DNA from: Pelagibacteraceae bacterium | GTDB lineage: Bacteria; Pseudomonadota; Alphaproteobacteria; HIMB59; GCA-002718135 | Direction: 5' to 3' | Length of the DNA: 32,351 bases | Assembly (NCBI GenBank): GCA_017639935.1 | Contig: JAGFWP010000008.1 | Location: 1 to 32,351, forward strand | Shown here: one piece after another, positions 9,047 to 18,578 of the stretch | How positions within the stretch are numbered: position 1 is the first letter of the stretch | Layout of the letters: every line of letters begins with the position of its first letter | Translations under genes and position numbers: made by a program | The notes under the pieces: model-generated | What the model saw: only the letters and a program-made list of their open reading frames with translations | Database searches by the model: none | Told to the model about the DNA's origin: nothing

Positions 9047-10227
9047 TGAATAAGATTGATTTTGACTATGTAGCATTAACACAAGCCCTTGTTAAATGTC
9101 CCAGTGTAACACCATATGATGAAGGAGCCCTTCAAATTGTGGAGGAACATCTTAATAATTTAGGTTTTAATTGTACGAGACTTCCTTTTAGTGAAGACGG
9201 ATTTGATGATATAGATAATTTATTTGGAAAAATTGGTGAATCAGGAAAACATCTTGCGTTTGCCGGACACACTGATGTTGTTCCTCCTGGCAATGAAGAA
9301 TCTTGGAAATACCCCCCTTTTTCTGCAACTATCGCTGATGGAAAACTCTATGGAAGAGGTGCGGAGGATATGAAAGGCAGTGTAGCATGTTTCATATCTG
9401 CAACTAGTTCTTTTATAAAAAAATACAGTCATAATTTTGGAGGACAACTGTCGCTTATTATTACCGGTGATGAAGAAAAAGAAGCGGTTAATGGAACCAA
9501 AAAAATGATGGAATGGACAAAAAACAACAATATTGTTTTTAATCACTGCATTGTTGGAGAACCAACATCAAATAAAATTGTTGGCGACAAAATCAAAATT
9601 GGAAGACGTGGCTCTATTAACTTCTTTGTAACTGTTAAGGGAGTGCAAGGACATACTGCTAATTCTCAACGCGCTGAAAATCCAGCACATCTTTTAATTA
9701 TATTGCTTAATAATATTATTTCTAAACCTCTGGATGACGGTAACGAATTTTATTTACCAAGCTCATTACAAATTCCAACTTTTGACGTTGGTAACTCAGC
9801 TGCAAATGTAATTCCAGAATTTGCAAGAGCAACTGTAAATATTCGCTTTAACGATATTCACAGTGTTGAGAGTTTAACTAAATGGTTTCAAGATAATATT
9901 GATAAAGTATTTACAAATTTTCCTAAAGCTTCTTGTACATTCAGAACAGATCAGGTTGGTGAGTCTTATCTAACTAATCCAGGTCAACTATGTAGTTTGG
10001 TTTCAGCTGCAATCAAGGAAGTGTCCGGGAGGAACGGCAATCTCGAAATGGCCACAGATGGAGGGACATCTGATGCACGCTTTATAAAAAATTATTGTGA
10101 GGTTTTAGAACTGGGTCTTGTAAACAGAACGCTGCACCAGGTAAATGAAAATGTCAATCTTTCTGATTTGAAAGAATTACACGATATATATTTGCGTATT
10201 TTAGAAAATTATTTTGAAAAGAATTAA
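9046..10227 (+). CDS. dapE: Succinyl-diaminopimelate desuccinylase
   Basis: LAFAGHTDVVPPGNEESWKYPPFSATIADGKLYGRGAEDMKGSVACFI; M20 family, adjacent to dapD. Confidence 0.96.
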   Translation: MNKIDFDYVALTQALVKCPSVTPYDEGALQIVEEHLNNLGFNCTRLPFSEDGFDDIDNLFGKIGESGKHLAFAGHTDVVPPGNEESWKYPPFSATIADGKLYGRGAEDMKGSVACFISATSSFIKKYSHNFGGQLSLIITGDEEKEAVNGTKKMMEWTKNNNIVFNHCIVGEPTSNKIVGDKIKIGRRGSINFFVTVKGVQGHTANSQRAENPAHLLIILLNNIISKPLDDGNEFYLPSSLQIPTFDVGNSAANVIPEFARATVNIRFNDIHSVESLTKWFQDNIDKVFTNFPKASCTFRTDQVGESYLTNPGQLCSLVSAAIKEVSGRNGNLEMATDGGTSDARFIKNYCEVLELGLVNRTLHQVNENVNLSDLKELHDIYLRILENYFEKN

Positions 10228-11159
10228 TATCCTTTTAGTAAATTAACGTCATTTTTAATTTTTCCATTTTTTTTATATTTTTGATATTTTTTAAACATAT
10301 ATTTAACAGCCGTATCCACTACTGTAAGACTTCCAATATGCGGAGTAACAGTAACATTCGAAAACTTCCACAAAGGGCTTGATTTTGGAAGCGGCTCTTT
10401 CTCGAAAACATCAAGTGAGGCATAAAATTGTTTATATTTTTTTAAATGAGTCATTAGCGACTTTTCATAAAGTGTGGAACCTCTGCCAACATTTATTAAT
10501 AATGCTTTCTTTTTCATTTCTTGTAAGAAATTCCCATCAATCATATGGTGTGTTTCTGAAGTAGAGGGGAGAATGCATATCAACACATCACATTGTCGAA
10601 GAAATTTTTTTAAGCTAATTTTTTTATAAAAAACTGGAAAAGAATATTTAACATTTGGTTTTGAATTTTTAAAACCAATAATATTATATCCATATCGTTG
10701 CAATTGTTTGCCGACAAAAGAACCTAAATACCCGACTCCAAGAATACCAATAATCATATTGTTGTTGAGAGCGGGCTCATCATATTTATTCATCCATTTA
10801 TTTATTAATTGAGCTTCTTGAAATGATTTTAAATTTAATTGATAAAAAAGAATTTGTGATAAAACGTGATTGGCCATTCTCTCAGCCATAAAAGGATCCT
10901 TAAGTCGAATAATTGGCTGTCCACGATAACTTTTTAGCTCTGTAATATGATCAACGCCCGCTCCTAATGAAAATAGAATTTTCACATTACTCATTTTGCT
11001 TAGAGTATGATTGCTGATATTCCAAATAATGGCACATTCAATTTTAGATAAGTCAGGCTTGTCTTTTAAGATATAAATTTTTTTGTTTTTGAATTGCTTC
11101 TTAATAACCTCTAGCCATTCTTTGTTATTATGCCAAGGACAGTGAAATAAAATACTCAT
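10224..11159 (-). CDS. D-isomer specific 2-hydroxyacid dehydrogenase (glyoxylate/hydroxypyruvate reductase-like)
   Basis: IGILGVGYLGSFVGKQLQRYGYNIIGF (Rossmann fold), ALLINVGRGSTLYEKSLMTHL, ASLDVFEKEPLPKSSPLWKFSNVTVTPHIGSLT. Confidence 0.9.
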   Translation of the reverse strand: MSILFHCPWHNNKEWLEVIKKQFKNKKIYILKDKPDLSKIECAIIWNISNHTLSKMSNVKILFSLGAGVDHITELKSYRGQPIIRLKDPFMAERMANHVLSQILFYQLNLKSFQEAQLINKWMNKYDEPALNNNMIIGILGVGYLGSFVGKQLQRYGYNIIGFKNSKPNVKYSFPVFYKKISLKKFLRQCDVLICILPSTSETHHMIDGNFLQEMKKKALLINVGRGSTLYEKSLMTHLKKYKQFYASLDVFEKEPLPKSSPLWKFSNVTVTPHIGSLTVVDTAVKYMFKKYQKYKKNGKIKNDVNLLKGY

Positions 11160-11194
11160 TAAAACTTAAAACAATTCATTCTATCAGCTAAATG

Positions 11195-12295
11195 CTAATT
11201 ATTTATTGCATTTAAATATTTGTTTGTCACGATGTCCCAATTGAAATCCTGTATGGCTCTTTTTTGTGCTTCATTTCCTAGTTGTTTTCTGTGATTAGGA
11301 TTAATTAATAATTCATGAATTGAATGAAAAAGATCATCAATATTATTTATAATTATGCCTGTTTTATTGTGCAAAACAGCTTCTTTAGACCCGCCAACGT
11401 TAGTTGCTATAGAAGGAATGCCAAAAAAAGCAGCCTCCAAATAAGCAATGCCAAATCCCTCAACAGATCTATTTTCACTCTCATCTAAGGTCGGCATAAC
11501 CATCAAGTCTGTGTGTTCAAATAAATATTTTTTTTGAGATTCATTCACTAAACCTACGAAAGATACATTTTTTTCAAGCGCATATTCTTTTACTAATCGT
11601 TGTAAATTTGACTTTTCTGAACCTGCTCCAGCAATTACATATTGAATTGAAGGAAAATCAAATGTTAATTTCTTGACAGCTTTTAAAATTACCATATGTC
11701 CTTTTCTTTTCTCCAATCGGGCCAAAGTAATCAAAACTGGACTGCCTTTTAAATCGATAAAGTTATCTGATTGTATTTGCCGAAGATCATTTGCGCCCGG
11801 ATAAACAAATTTTATATGATCTTTATTTGATATCAACTTCTTTACTAAGTTAGCGGTAAATTGTGAATTAGCAATAATTGAACTTGTGCTATTTAGAATT
11901 TTTGTAATGCGTTGTGTTTTTTTTGGATTATTAGATAAGAATTCATTTCCATGAGCTAAACATATTGTGGAAATATTTTTTTTATTTAATAAATCAATAC
12001 TTAACTCTAAGCTTTTCCATGTATCTGCTATTACCAACTTAACTTGATTGGATTCAATAAAGGGTTTTAATTCTCTAATTTTTTTTCTTCGACGAAAAAA
12101 TTTCAATCCACCTGTTCTTCTGACAATTATTTGATCCTTGCATTGGTTATCATATATAGCGTCATAAAAAAGATGGTGACTATCAGCAAAAACAACAATT
12201 TTTTCCTTTTTTCCCAGACCTAATGCCAAATTGCTAACTAAACTTTCTATTCCACCTAATCGACTTGGAAAACATTGCGTTAATATTATAATCAT
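11195..12295 (-). CDS. Glycosyltransferase family 4
   Basis: FPSRLGGIESLVSNLALGL, SPVLITLARLEKRKGHMVILKAVKKL, YVIAGAGSEKSNLQRLV, VEGFGIAYLEAAFFGIPSIATNVGGSKEAVLH; GT4/GT1-fold signature. Confidence 0.9.
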   Translation of the reverse strand: MIIILTQCFPSRLGGIESLVSNLALGLGKKEKIVVFADSHHLFYDAIYDNQCKDQIIVRRTGGLKFFRRRKKIRELKPFIESNQVKLVIADTWKSLELSIDLLNKKNISTICLAHGNEFLSNNPKKTQRITKILNSTSSIIANSQFTANLVKKLISNKDHIKFVYPGANDLRQIQSDNFIDLKGSPVLITLARLEKRKGHMVILKAVKKLTFDFPSIQYVIAGAGSEKSNLQRLVKEYALEKNVSFVGLVNESQKKYLFEHTDLMVMPTLDESENRSVEGFGIAYLEAAFFGIPSIATNVGGSKEAVLHNKTGIIINNIDDLFHSIHELLINPNHRKQLGNEAQKRAIQDFNWDIVTNKYLNAINN

Positions 12296-12315
12296 TAATT
12301 TTTTCTAAAACTTAT

Positions 12316-12771
12316 TTAAAATGTTTTTTTTGTTTCAAGAAGTTTGCCATCATTTTCTAGCAAAGTAGTGATTTTCAATATATTTTGATTCTTATTTAGT
12401 ATAATATAATTTATACCAGGACTTAATGTGTTAGGCATTAATGAAACTTCAAAAACAGCATTTCCATTGTCATAAGGGTTTTTTAACTTAATCATATCAT
12501 TAAAAAATTTATCAGTTTGGTCATCAATAAAAATTGAACCGCAAGTTATGGTAACTCTATCATTCCATATCCATTCTTTTGATCCTTCTAAACAATTTAT
12601 TCTTTCGGCATCAATGATTGAAATAATTGTTAAATGATTTTCCCTTGTTGATTTGATCTTATAATTCTTTGTAAAATCAAGATAGGTTACAAATATAGTA
12701 GAAAACAATATAATGAATATAATAAAAATTATGGTTAATTCTGCCAATGTAATTTTTTTTTGTTTATCCAT
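12316..12771 (-). CDS. Pilin-like (type IV prepilin-like N-terminal helix) protein, function unknown
   Basis: MDKQKKITLAELTIIFIIFIILFSTIFVTYLDFTKNYKIKS...; 'ITLAELTII' resembles the prepilin 'FTLxEL' helix with Glu at +5, but has Lys rather than Gly at -1. Two downstream Cys (INCLEG...TITCGS). Confidence 0.55.
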   Translation of the reverse strand: MDKQKKITLAELTIIFIIFIILFSTIFVTYLDFTKNYKIKSTRENHLTIISIIDAERINCLEGSKEWIWNDRVTITCGSIFIDDQTDKFFNDMIKLKNPYDNGNAVFEVSLMPNTLSPGINYIILNKNQNILKITTLLENDGKLLETKKTF

Positions 12772-12782
12772 AATACTGACGT

Positions 12783-14543
12783 TTAACTGACCACAGGGCT
12801 AGTTACTTTTTTTAACCATTCTCTCTCCCCCACATCTAGTTTATCGCTAAGCTTTTCATAAACTTTTTGATGATAATTATTCAACCAAATAATTTCATCT
12901 GAAGATAATATATTAATATCGATTAAATCTATGTCAATGGGCGCCCAAGAGATAGTTTCAAATCCAAGTGTGATATCAGTTTTTTTGTATGCTACAATTA
13001 AATTTTCAGTGCGAATACCATATTCTTCCTTTTTGTAAAAACCAGGTTCATTGGATAGAATCATTCCTTCTCTTATTTCTCCATCACTTAGGCCCTGAGA
13101 CTTTGCAATTCGTTGCGGTCCTTCATGAACACTTAAAAAACTTCCAATACCATGTCCTGTTCCATGATCATAATCACAACCAATATCTTGCAGACTCTTT
13201 CTTGCCAAAGGGTCAAGTGTAGAGCCTTTTGTCTTGACTTCAAAAGTAGCTGAAGCAATGGCTATATGACCCTTTAATACCCTGGTAAAGCGATCTTTTT
13301 GTTCTTCAGTGGGTTCTCCTAAAATAATAGTTCGAGTGATGTCTGTTGTGCCATCAAGATATTGGGCGCCTGAATCAACAAGATAAATGCTGTTGTCCCT
13401 AAAAGTTAAATTGGTCTTATGAGTTACTCTGTAGTGCGGTAAGGCTGCATGCTCATCAATTGCAGAAATAGTGTCAAACGAGAGGGAATAAAATAGATCA
13501 TTATTTTGTCTCAGATCATATAAATAATCTGCTGCCTTGATTTCATCTGTTTTGTTAATATTCATTTCATTCTTCAGCCAATAAAGAAATCTGGTAATGC
13601 TTAATCCGTCTCGAATATTGGCATTTCTTGCGCCTGATAACTCAGTTGAATTTTTTTGCGCTTTTGGATAAACACATGGGTCCGGCAAATATTTTATGGA
13701 TAAATTGTTATCGTTGCATATTTTACTAAAATTATATACCGTTCTGTCCTCATCCATACCAATAACGCTATTATTATTAGTTATTAAATAATCTTCAATA
13801 TCGTTAAAAGAATGGAAATTAACAATGTCCTGCAGCTTTTTTTTAATACTTGTAATCTTGCCATCATCAACAAATAATTCAATTTTACCACTTCGAGGAA
13901 CAATGGCAAAAGATAGAATTAGAGGGATGTGCAAGATGTCATTGCCTCGTATGTTCAATAGCCAGGCAATAGAATCTAAAGAAGTCAGTATGTAATGATC
14001 TATGGATGATGATTTTAAAATTGATTGTAGATTGCCTAGTTTATCAATAGAAAATTTTCCAGCATATTTCTCTTTATGAATAAAAGCTTGAGATTGAGGA
14101 TATGAGGGTTGATCATTCCATAAATTATCAATTGGATTTTTTTCCAGATATTTAACAAATGATTTTTTTTTCTTTACCAATTCTTCTATTTTTTTTATTT
14201 CAGAAATTGAGTGAAGCGTAGGATCAATACCTATTCTGGAATTAATTTCAATATTGTTTTCTAAATATTTCCAATAATCTTTCAGATGCTCAATATCAAA
14301 ATACTGAGCGTCAACTTGCTTATGTGCCTGGAAAGTATAGCGTCCATCTATGAAGATGAAGGCCTTATTCTGTTGAATTATCGCTCGTCCTGCAGATCCT
14401 GAAAAGTTACTTATCCATTCCAAACGTTCAGCATATGGTGCTATATATTCATTCAGAAATTCATCAGTTCGATTAACAATAAGCAGGCTAATATTATTTT
14501 CTATCAAATAATTTTGTATTTTCTGTAAATTATTCATTAACAA
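12783..14543 (-). CDS. Xaa-Pro aminopeptidase (M24B family)
   Basis: Creatinase N domain (FSGSAGRAIIQQNKAFIFIDGRYTFQA) plus M24 domain YLVDSGAQYLDGTTDITRTIILG, DYDHGTGHGIGSFLSVHEGPQRI, ILSNEPGFYKKEEYGIRTENL. Confidence 0.94.
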   Translation of the reverse strand: MLMNNLQKIQNYLIENNISLLIVNRTDEFLNEYIAPYAERLEWISNFSGSAGRAIIQQNKAFIFIDGRYTFQAHKQVDAQYFDIEHLKDYWKYLENNIEINSRIGIDPTLHSISEIKKIEELVKKKKSFVKYLEKNPIDNLWNDQPSYPQSQAFIHKEKYAGKFSIDKLGNLQSILKSSSIDHYILTSLDSIAWLLNIRGNDILHIPLILSFAIVPRSGKIELFVDDGKITSIKKKLQDIVNFHSFNDIEDYLITNNNSVIGMDEDRTVYNFSKICNDNNLSIKYLPDPCVYPKAQKNSTELSGARNANIRDGLSITRFLYWLKNEMNINKTDEIKAADYLYDLRQNNDLFYSLSFDTISAIDEHAALPHYRVTHKTNLTFRDNSIYLVDSGAQYLDGTTDITRTIILGEPTEEQKDRFTRVLKGHIAIASATFEVKTKGSTLDPLARKSLQDIGCDYDHGTGHGIGSFLSVHEGPQRIAKSQGLSDGEIREGMILSNEPGFYKKEEYGIRTENLIVAYKKTDITLGFETISWAPIDIDLIDINILSSDEIIWLNNYHQKVYEKLSDKLDVGEREWLKKVTSPVVS

Positions 14544-15514
14544 TTTCTAACAATAGAAGAGAACAACTCATAGTCAATATTGCCTCCAGAAATCATTAGA
14601 ACAACATTTTTATTCTTCACATTTATTTTATTCGTTAGTAACGCAGTTGCTGCAACCGCTCCTCCAGGCTCGACAACAACTTTCATCTCCTCCGCTAATT
14701 CAACAATGGTTTTTTTAACTTCTTCATCGCTTACTGCCAATCCTCCATCAAGGGTAATTTGATTGATTGGAAACGTTACATCGCCAGGCTGAGGGGCCAA
14801 AAGTGCATCACAAATAGATTCTCCTGTTTCTTTATTCTTTACAATGAAGTTATTTTTTAGTGATAGTTGTGTATCATTAAATTTTTCAGGCTCAACGGCA
14901 AAATTTTTTATATTAGGAAATGCATATCTTAGATAAGTTGATGAACCAGCAATTAATCCTCCTCCCCCACAACAGCACAGATAAAGATCGGGTTGGATGT
15001 TTTTTAATCTTAGTTCCTCAGCAATCTCTTTTCCAACAGTTCCTTGGCCTGCGATGACATCTAGATCGTCATATGGTTTTATTATTTTTTTGTTTTCTTT
15101 GCGCGCAATCTCTGAAGCAATTTTTTCCCTGCTTTCATGCTTATAATCATAAAATATAATATCGGCGCCATATTTTTTTGTATTTTCTATTTTTATAGAT
15201 GGTGCATTTTTTGGCATAATAATAGTAGCCTGAACTCCGAATAAATTAGATGCATATGCTACAGCCTGAGCATGATTTCCAGATGAATAAGAAACTATGC
15301 CTCTTGATTTTTCTTCATTTGATAATTGTAAAATTTTATTGCTTGCTCCTCGCAATTTGAAAGAGCCGGTCCATTGGAGATTTTCTAACTTGAAATAAAC
15401 ATTGGCATTTGTTTTTTTATTTATTGTTTCACTGCTTATGAGGGGTGTTTTAATAATTAATGGAAAAATTCTTTCATGCGCTTTGTCAATCTCTTGTGGC
15501 GTTAATGCATCCAT
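14537..15514 (-). CDS. Threonine/serine dehydratase, PLP-dependent, catalytic domain only
   Basis: YFKLENLQWTGSFKLRGASNKI (PLP Lys motif), SSGNHAQAVAYAS, CCCGGGGLIAGSSTYL, VVLMISGGNIDYELF. Confidence 0.9.
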   Translation of the reverse strand: MDALTPQEIDKAHERIFPLIIKTPLISSETINKKTNANVYFKLENLQWTGSFKLRGASNKILQLSNEEKSRGIVSYSSGNHAQAVAYASNLFGVQATIIMPKNAPSIKIENTKKYGADIIFYDYKHESREKIASEIARKENKKIIKPYDDLDVIAGQGTVGKEIAEELRLKNIQPDLYLCCCGGGGLIAGSSTYLRYAFPNIKNFAVEPEKFNDTQLSLKNNFIVKNKETGESICDALLAPQPGDVTFPINQITLDGGLAVSDEEVKKTIVELAEEMKVVVEPGGAVAATALLTNKINVKNKNVVLMISGGNIDYELFSSIVRNC

Positions 15515-15594
15515 AAAGTTCTTTTATGTCCCCATTCTATATATCTCAACAAGTTTTATTGAATATAGTCAAAAAAGAATATATTTCATTTAAT

Positions 15595-15864
15595 ATGAAT
15601 AATGAAAATATTACATCTCCTTGTATTAGTGTTTGTAAAAGCGATCCAGTAACAGATTATTGTTATGGTTGTGGAAGAACAGCTGAAGATAAAAAATTAT
15701 GGAAAAATCCTAATACATCCGATGAATGGAAAAAATCCAATCTTGAACTAACAAGAAACCGGTTGAATGGATGGCAACAAGAAGCATGGGATGAGTCATA
15801 TGCCCATAAAAAAAATACGGGAATATCACTGATTAAGAAAAAATTTCTTGAACAAAATAAATAA
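15595..15864 (+). CDS. DUF1289 domain-containing protein
   Basis: ITSPCISVCKSDPVTDYCYGCGRTAEDKKLWKN is the DUF1289 Cys pattern. Start placed at the internal ATG 15595 rather than the ORF-track 15526. Confidence 0.88.
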   Translation: MNNENITSPCISVCKSDPVTDYCYGCGRTAEDKKLWKNPNTSDEWKKSNLELTRNRLNGWQQEAWDESYAHKKNTGISLIKKKFLEQNK

Positions 15865-15964
15865 ACTTTATTTAAAATATAATAATAAATTAAGGTAAAA
15901 AATTTGTAACGAATCAAATATAGTATAGAATTACCTTCTGCTAACTTTTAACTAGGTGGTTGAT

Positions 15965-16396
15965 ATGATTGAAAATTTTAATGGACCTATATACTTAATT
16001 CTTTTCCTAATTTTACTGTTGGGGAATGTATATTACGCTTACTGCACCTTGATAAATACAAAAAATTGGCTTGATAAATATGGTACACATCATTCTGCAG
16101 TTTTAATAACAAGAATTCTAGGATCTTTAATTTCAGGCTTTGTATTAATTGGTATTTATATATTATTTACTGGAACTGAGGGTACTTGGGCATATTTTGC
16201 AACAATGTTTATTGGTTTTGTAATAATGGCTATTATTGGTATTCATTTTGTAGAAGTTGATTATCCTAATAATTACAAAGGTAAAGAGGGATTTGAAAAC
16301 GTAGTAATAACTAAAGAAGGTTATATACCTGCTATAATATTTGCAATTGTAAATGCAATTATAATGTATGGTTTATCTGACAAAATCTACGCTTAA
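15965..16396 (+). CDS. Uncharacterised small integral membrane protein, about 4 TM
   Basis: ORF with about four hydrophobic segments (GPIYLILFLILLLGNVYYAY; AVLITRILGSLISGFVLIGIYILF; YFATMFIGFVIMAIIGIHF; IPAIIFAIVNAIIMYGL). AGGTGG precedes ATG 15965; the ORF track uses GTG 15956. Confidence 0.7.
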   Translation: MIENFNGPIYLILFLILLLGNVYYAYCTLINTKNWLDKYGTHHSAVLITRILGSLISGFVLIGIYILFTGTEGTWAYFATMFIGFVIMAIIGIHFVEVDYPNNYKGKEGFENVVITKEGYIPAIIFAIVNAIIMYGLSDKIYA

Positions 16397-16399
16397 TAA

Positions 16400-17137
16400 C
16401 TAATATTCTACTTTTAATAAATATAAACCTTGAGCAGGTGCCGTGGCGCCTGCTTTTGACCTATCTTGACTTGTAATTATATCTTTTACATCAGATAAAT
16501 TAAATTTACCCTTTCCAACTTCAACCAATGTGCCTACCATAATTCTTACTTGGGAATGGAGAAACGATTTTGCTGAAACATTTAGTATTATATGTTGATC
16601 ATTTGTTCGAATTGAACAACTTTGGATTGTTTTTATAGATGAAGATGATTGACAATCAATAGAACGAAATGCGTTAAAATCGTGTTTGCCTAAAAAAATT
16701 GAAGCTGCTTCTTTCATTGCATCTATATTCAATTTTTTAAAGACTCCCCAAGTCAGATTTTTATTATAAGTTAATGGTGCACGCCTATTTATTATTAAAT
16801 ATTCATAAGTTCTAAGCTTGGCGGAAAATCTTGCATGAAAATCATCATTGACTTCCTTCGCGTCTAAAATAGCAATTGGCAACGGTCTTAAATGCTGATT
16901 GATACCGTCACGAATGTTATCCAATGAAATATTTTTTGATAATTCAAAATGGGCAACTTGTCCTTTTGCATGTACGCCAGAATCTGTTCGGCCTGCTCCA
17001 AATACATTTACATTTTCTGATGTTATTTTTTTTATAGCACCTTCTAGTGATAATTGAATGGAAGGGCCATTCTCTTGTTTTTGCCATCCAACAAAATTAG
17101 TGCCATCATATTCAATTGTTATTTTATATTTAGCCAT
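16400..17137 (-). CDS. truA: tRNA pseudouridine(38-40) synthase
   Basis: YKITIEYDGTNFVGWQKQENGPSIQLSLEGAI, GAGRTDSGVHAKGQVAHF; TruA motifs. Confidence 0.96.
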   Translation of the reverse strand: MAKYKITIEYDGTNFVGWQKQENGPSIQLSLEGAIKKITSENVNVFGAGRTDSGVHAKGQVAHFELSKNISLDNIRDGINQHLRPLPIAILDAKEVNDDFHARFSAKLRTYEYLIINRRAPLTYNKNLTWGVFKKLNIDAMKEAASIFLGKHDFNAFRSIDCQSSSSIKTIQSCSIRTNDQHIILNVSAKSFLHSQVRIMVGTLVEVGKGKFNLSDVKDIITSQDRSKAGATAPAQGLYLLKVEY

Positions 17138-18056
17138 TTATTTTCTGACCAACTTCAAAGGCAAAGCCTTTTAAAAATTCTCCTATTTTCATTGATTTTT
17201 TACCTTCTCGTTGAATGATTTCAGGAATAATGATGCCATTTTTACATCCAATATGAAACTGTCTGTTTATTATGGTAGATGTTTCGGCTTCACATGTTTT
17301 CATTAAACACTTAATAATATTAAAGCGCTCATTATTAACAGTAAACCAAGCTGATGGCTTAGGAGCAAAAGCCTTTATTTGATTATAAACCGTATTTATT
17401 TCATTATTAAAATTAATTCTTCGGAGTTCCGGAGTAATCTTTTTTGCATAAGTCGCATAAGTTTCGTCTTGTTTTTGCAATGAGATTTTTTTATCCAACA
17501 AATCTGGCAAAGTATTAATTAATAATAAAGTTCCAAGAATGTTTAGTTCAGATGTTAAATTTCCTTTATTAATATTTTTATTAATGTTTATTTCCTGGGT
17601 TGCAATAATTGGTCCTGCATCAAGTTTTTCCTCTAATAAAAAAATACTTACACCTGTTATTTCGTCCCCATTTAGGATAGCATGCTCAATGGGGGCTGCA
17701 CCTCGCCATTTAGGTAGTAAAGAAGCATGAATATTGATACATCCATAATGAGGAATCTGAAGAATGCTCTTTGGAAGTAATAACCCGTACCCCATAATAA
17801 CAACAAGATCAGGTTTAAGTTTCTTTATTTCATTTGTACTCTCAAACGATGCTAAATTCTTTGGGTGATAAACCGGAATATTGTACTCTAAAGATAATGT
17901 ATGTACTGGAGATTTTTTTATCAACATACCTCGTCCTTGTTTTCGTGGGGGCTGAGTGTAAGTAGCTATGATATTATATTGATGATCAATTAAAGATTGT
18001 AAATAAACCTTAGAGATTTCAGGCGTGCCCATAAATACAATACGCTCCTGACGCAT
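17130..18056 (-). CDS. fmt: Methionyl-tRNA formyltransferase
   Basis: RIVFMGTPEISKVYLQSL, GCINIHASLLPKWRGAAPIEHAILNGDEITGVSIFLLEEKLDAGPI. Confidence 0.96.
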   Translation of the reverse strand: MRQERIVFMGTPEISKVYLQSLIDHQYNIIATYTQPPRKQGRGMLIKKSPVHTLSLEYNIPVYHPKNLASFESTNEIKKLKPDLVVIMGYGLLLPKSILQIPHYGCINIHASLLPKWRGAAPIEHAILNGDEITGVSIFLLEEKLDAGPIIATQEININKNINKGNLTSELNILGTLLLINTLPDLLDKKISLQKQDETYATYAKKITPELRRINFNNEINTVYNQIKAFAPKPSAWFTVNNERFNIIKCLMKTCEAETSTIINRQFHIGCKNGIIIPEIIQREGKKSMKIGEFLKGFAFEVGQKING

Positions 18057-18568
18057 TAAACCTCCCCCATCTTTTTTAACTTTTGAACACGTTTGATAAT
18101 CATATTACGTTTAAGAGAAGAAAGATAATCCACAAACAGTTTTCCTGATAAATGATCAATTTCATGTTGAAGCACGCGTGCTTCATATCCATTTTTTTCT
18201 CCCTTAATAATTTTATTTTTTTCATTTGTATATTCAATTTCAATAGAAGCTGGTCTTTCTATTTCAACAAATTGTTTGGGGAAAGATAAACATCCTTCTT
18301 CCATCACCACTGTCTCTTCAGAATATGATTTGATACTAGGGTTAAACAACGCATATACTTTTTCTGTTTCTTTTTCATAATCCTGAATATTAACAGTAAT
18401 TATTTTTTGTAATATGCCAATTTGATTTGCAGCCAATCCTACTCCAGGTGCTCTTTTCATTATTTCAATCATTTTTTTTGAAATAATAATTTCCTTTTCG
18501 GTTACTTTGTCGATTGTTTGAGTGTGTTGACGTAATTTTGGATGGGGAACAAAAAGTATTTTTTCCAT
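18056..18568 (-). CDS. def: Peptide deformylase
   Basis: GVGLAANQIGI, EEGCLSFP, ARVLQHEIDHLSGKLFVDYLS. Start set at MEKILFVPHPKLRQ (18568); the ORF track extends to 18625 into recR. Confidence 0.95.
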   Translation of the reverse strand: MEKILFVPHPKLRQHTQTIDKVTEKEIIISKKMIEIMKRAPGVGLAANQIGILQKIITVNIQDYEKETEKVYALFNPSIKSYSEETVVMEEGCLSFPKQFVEIERPASIEIEYTNEKNKIIKGEKNGYEARVLQHEIDHLSGKLFVDYLSSLKRNMIIKRVQKLKKMGEV

Positions 18569-18578
18569 AAAAAAATTA

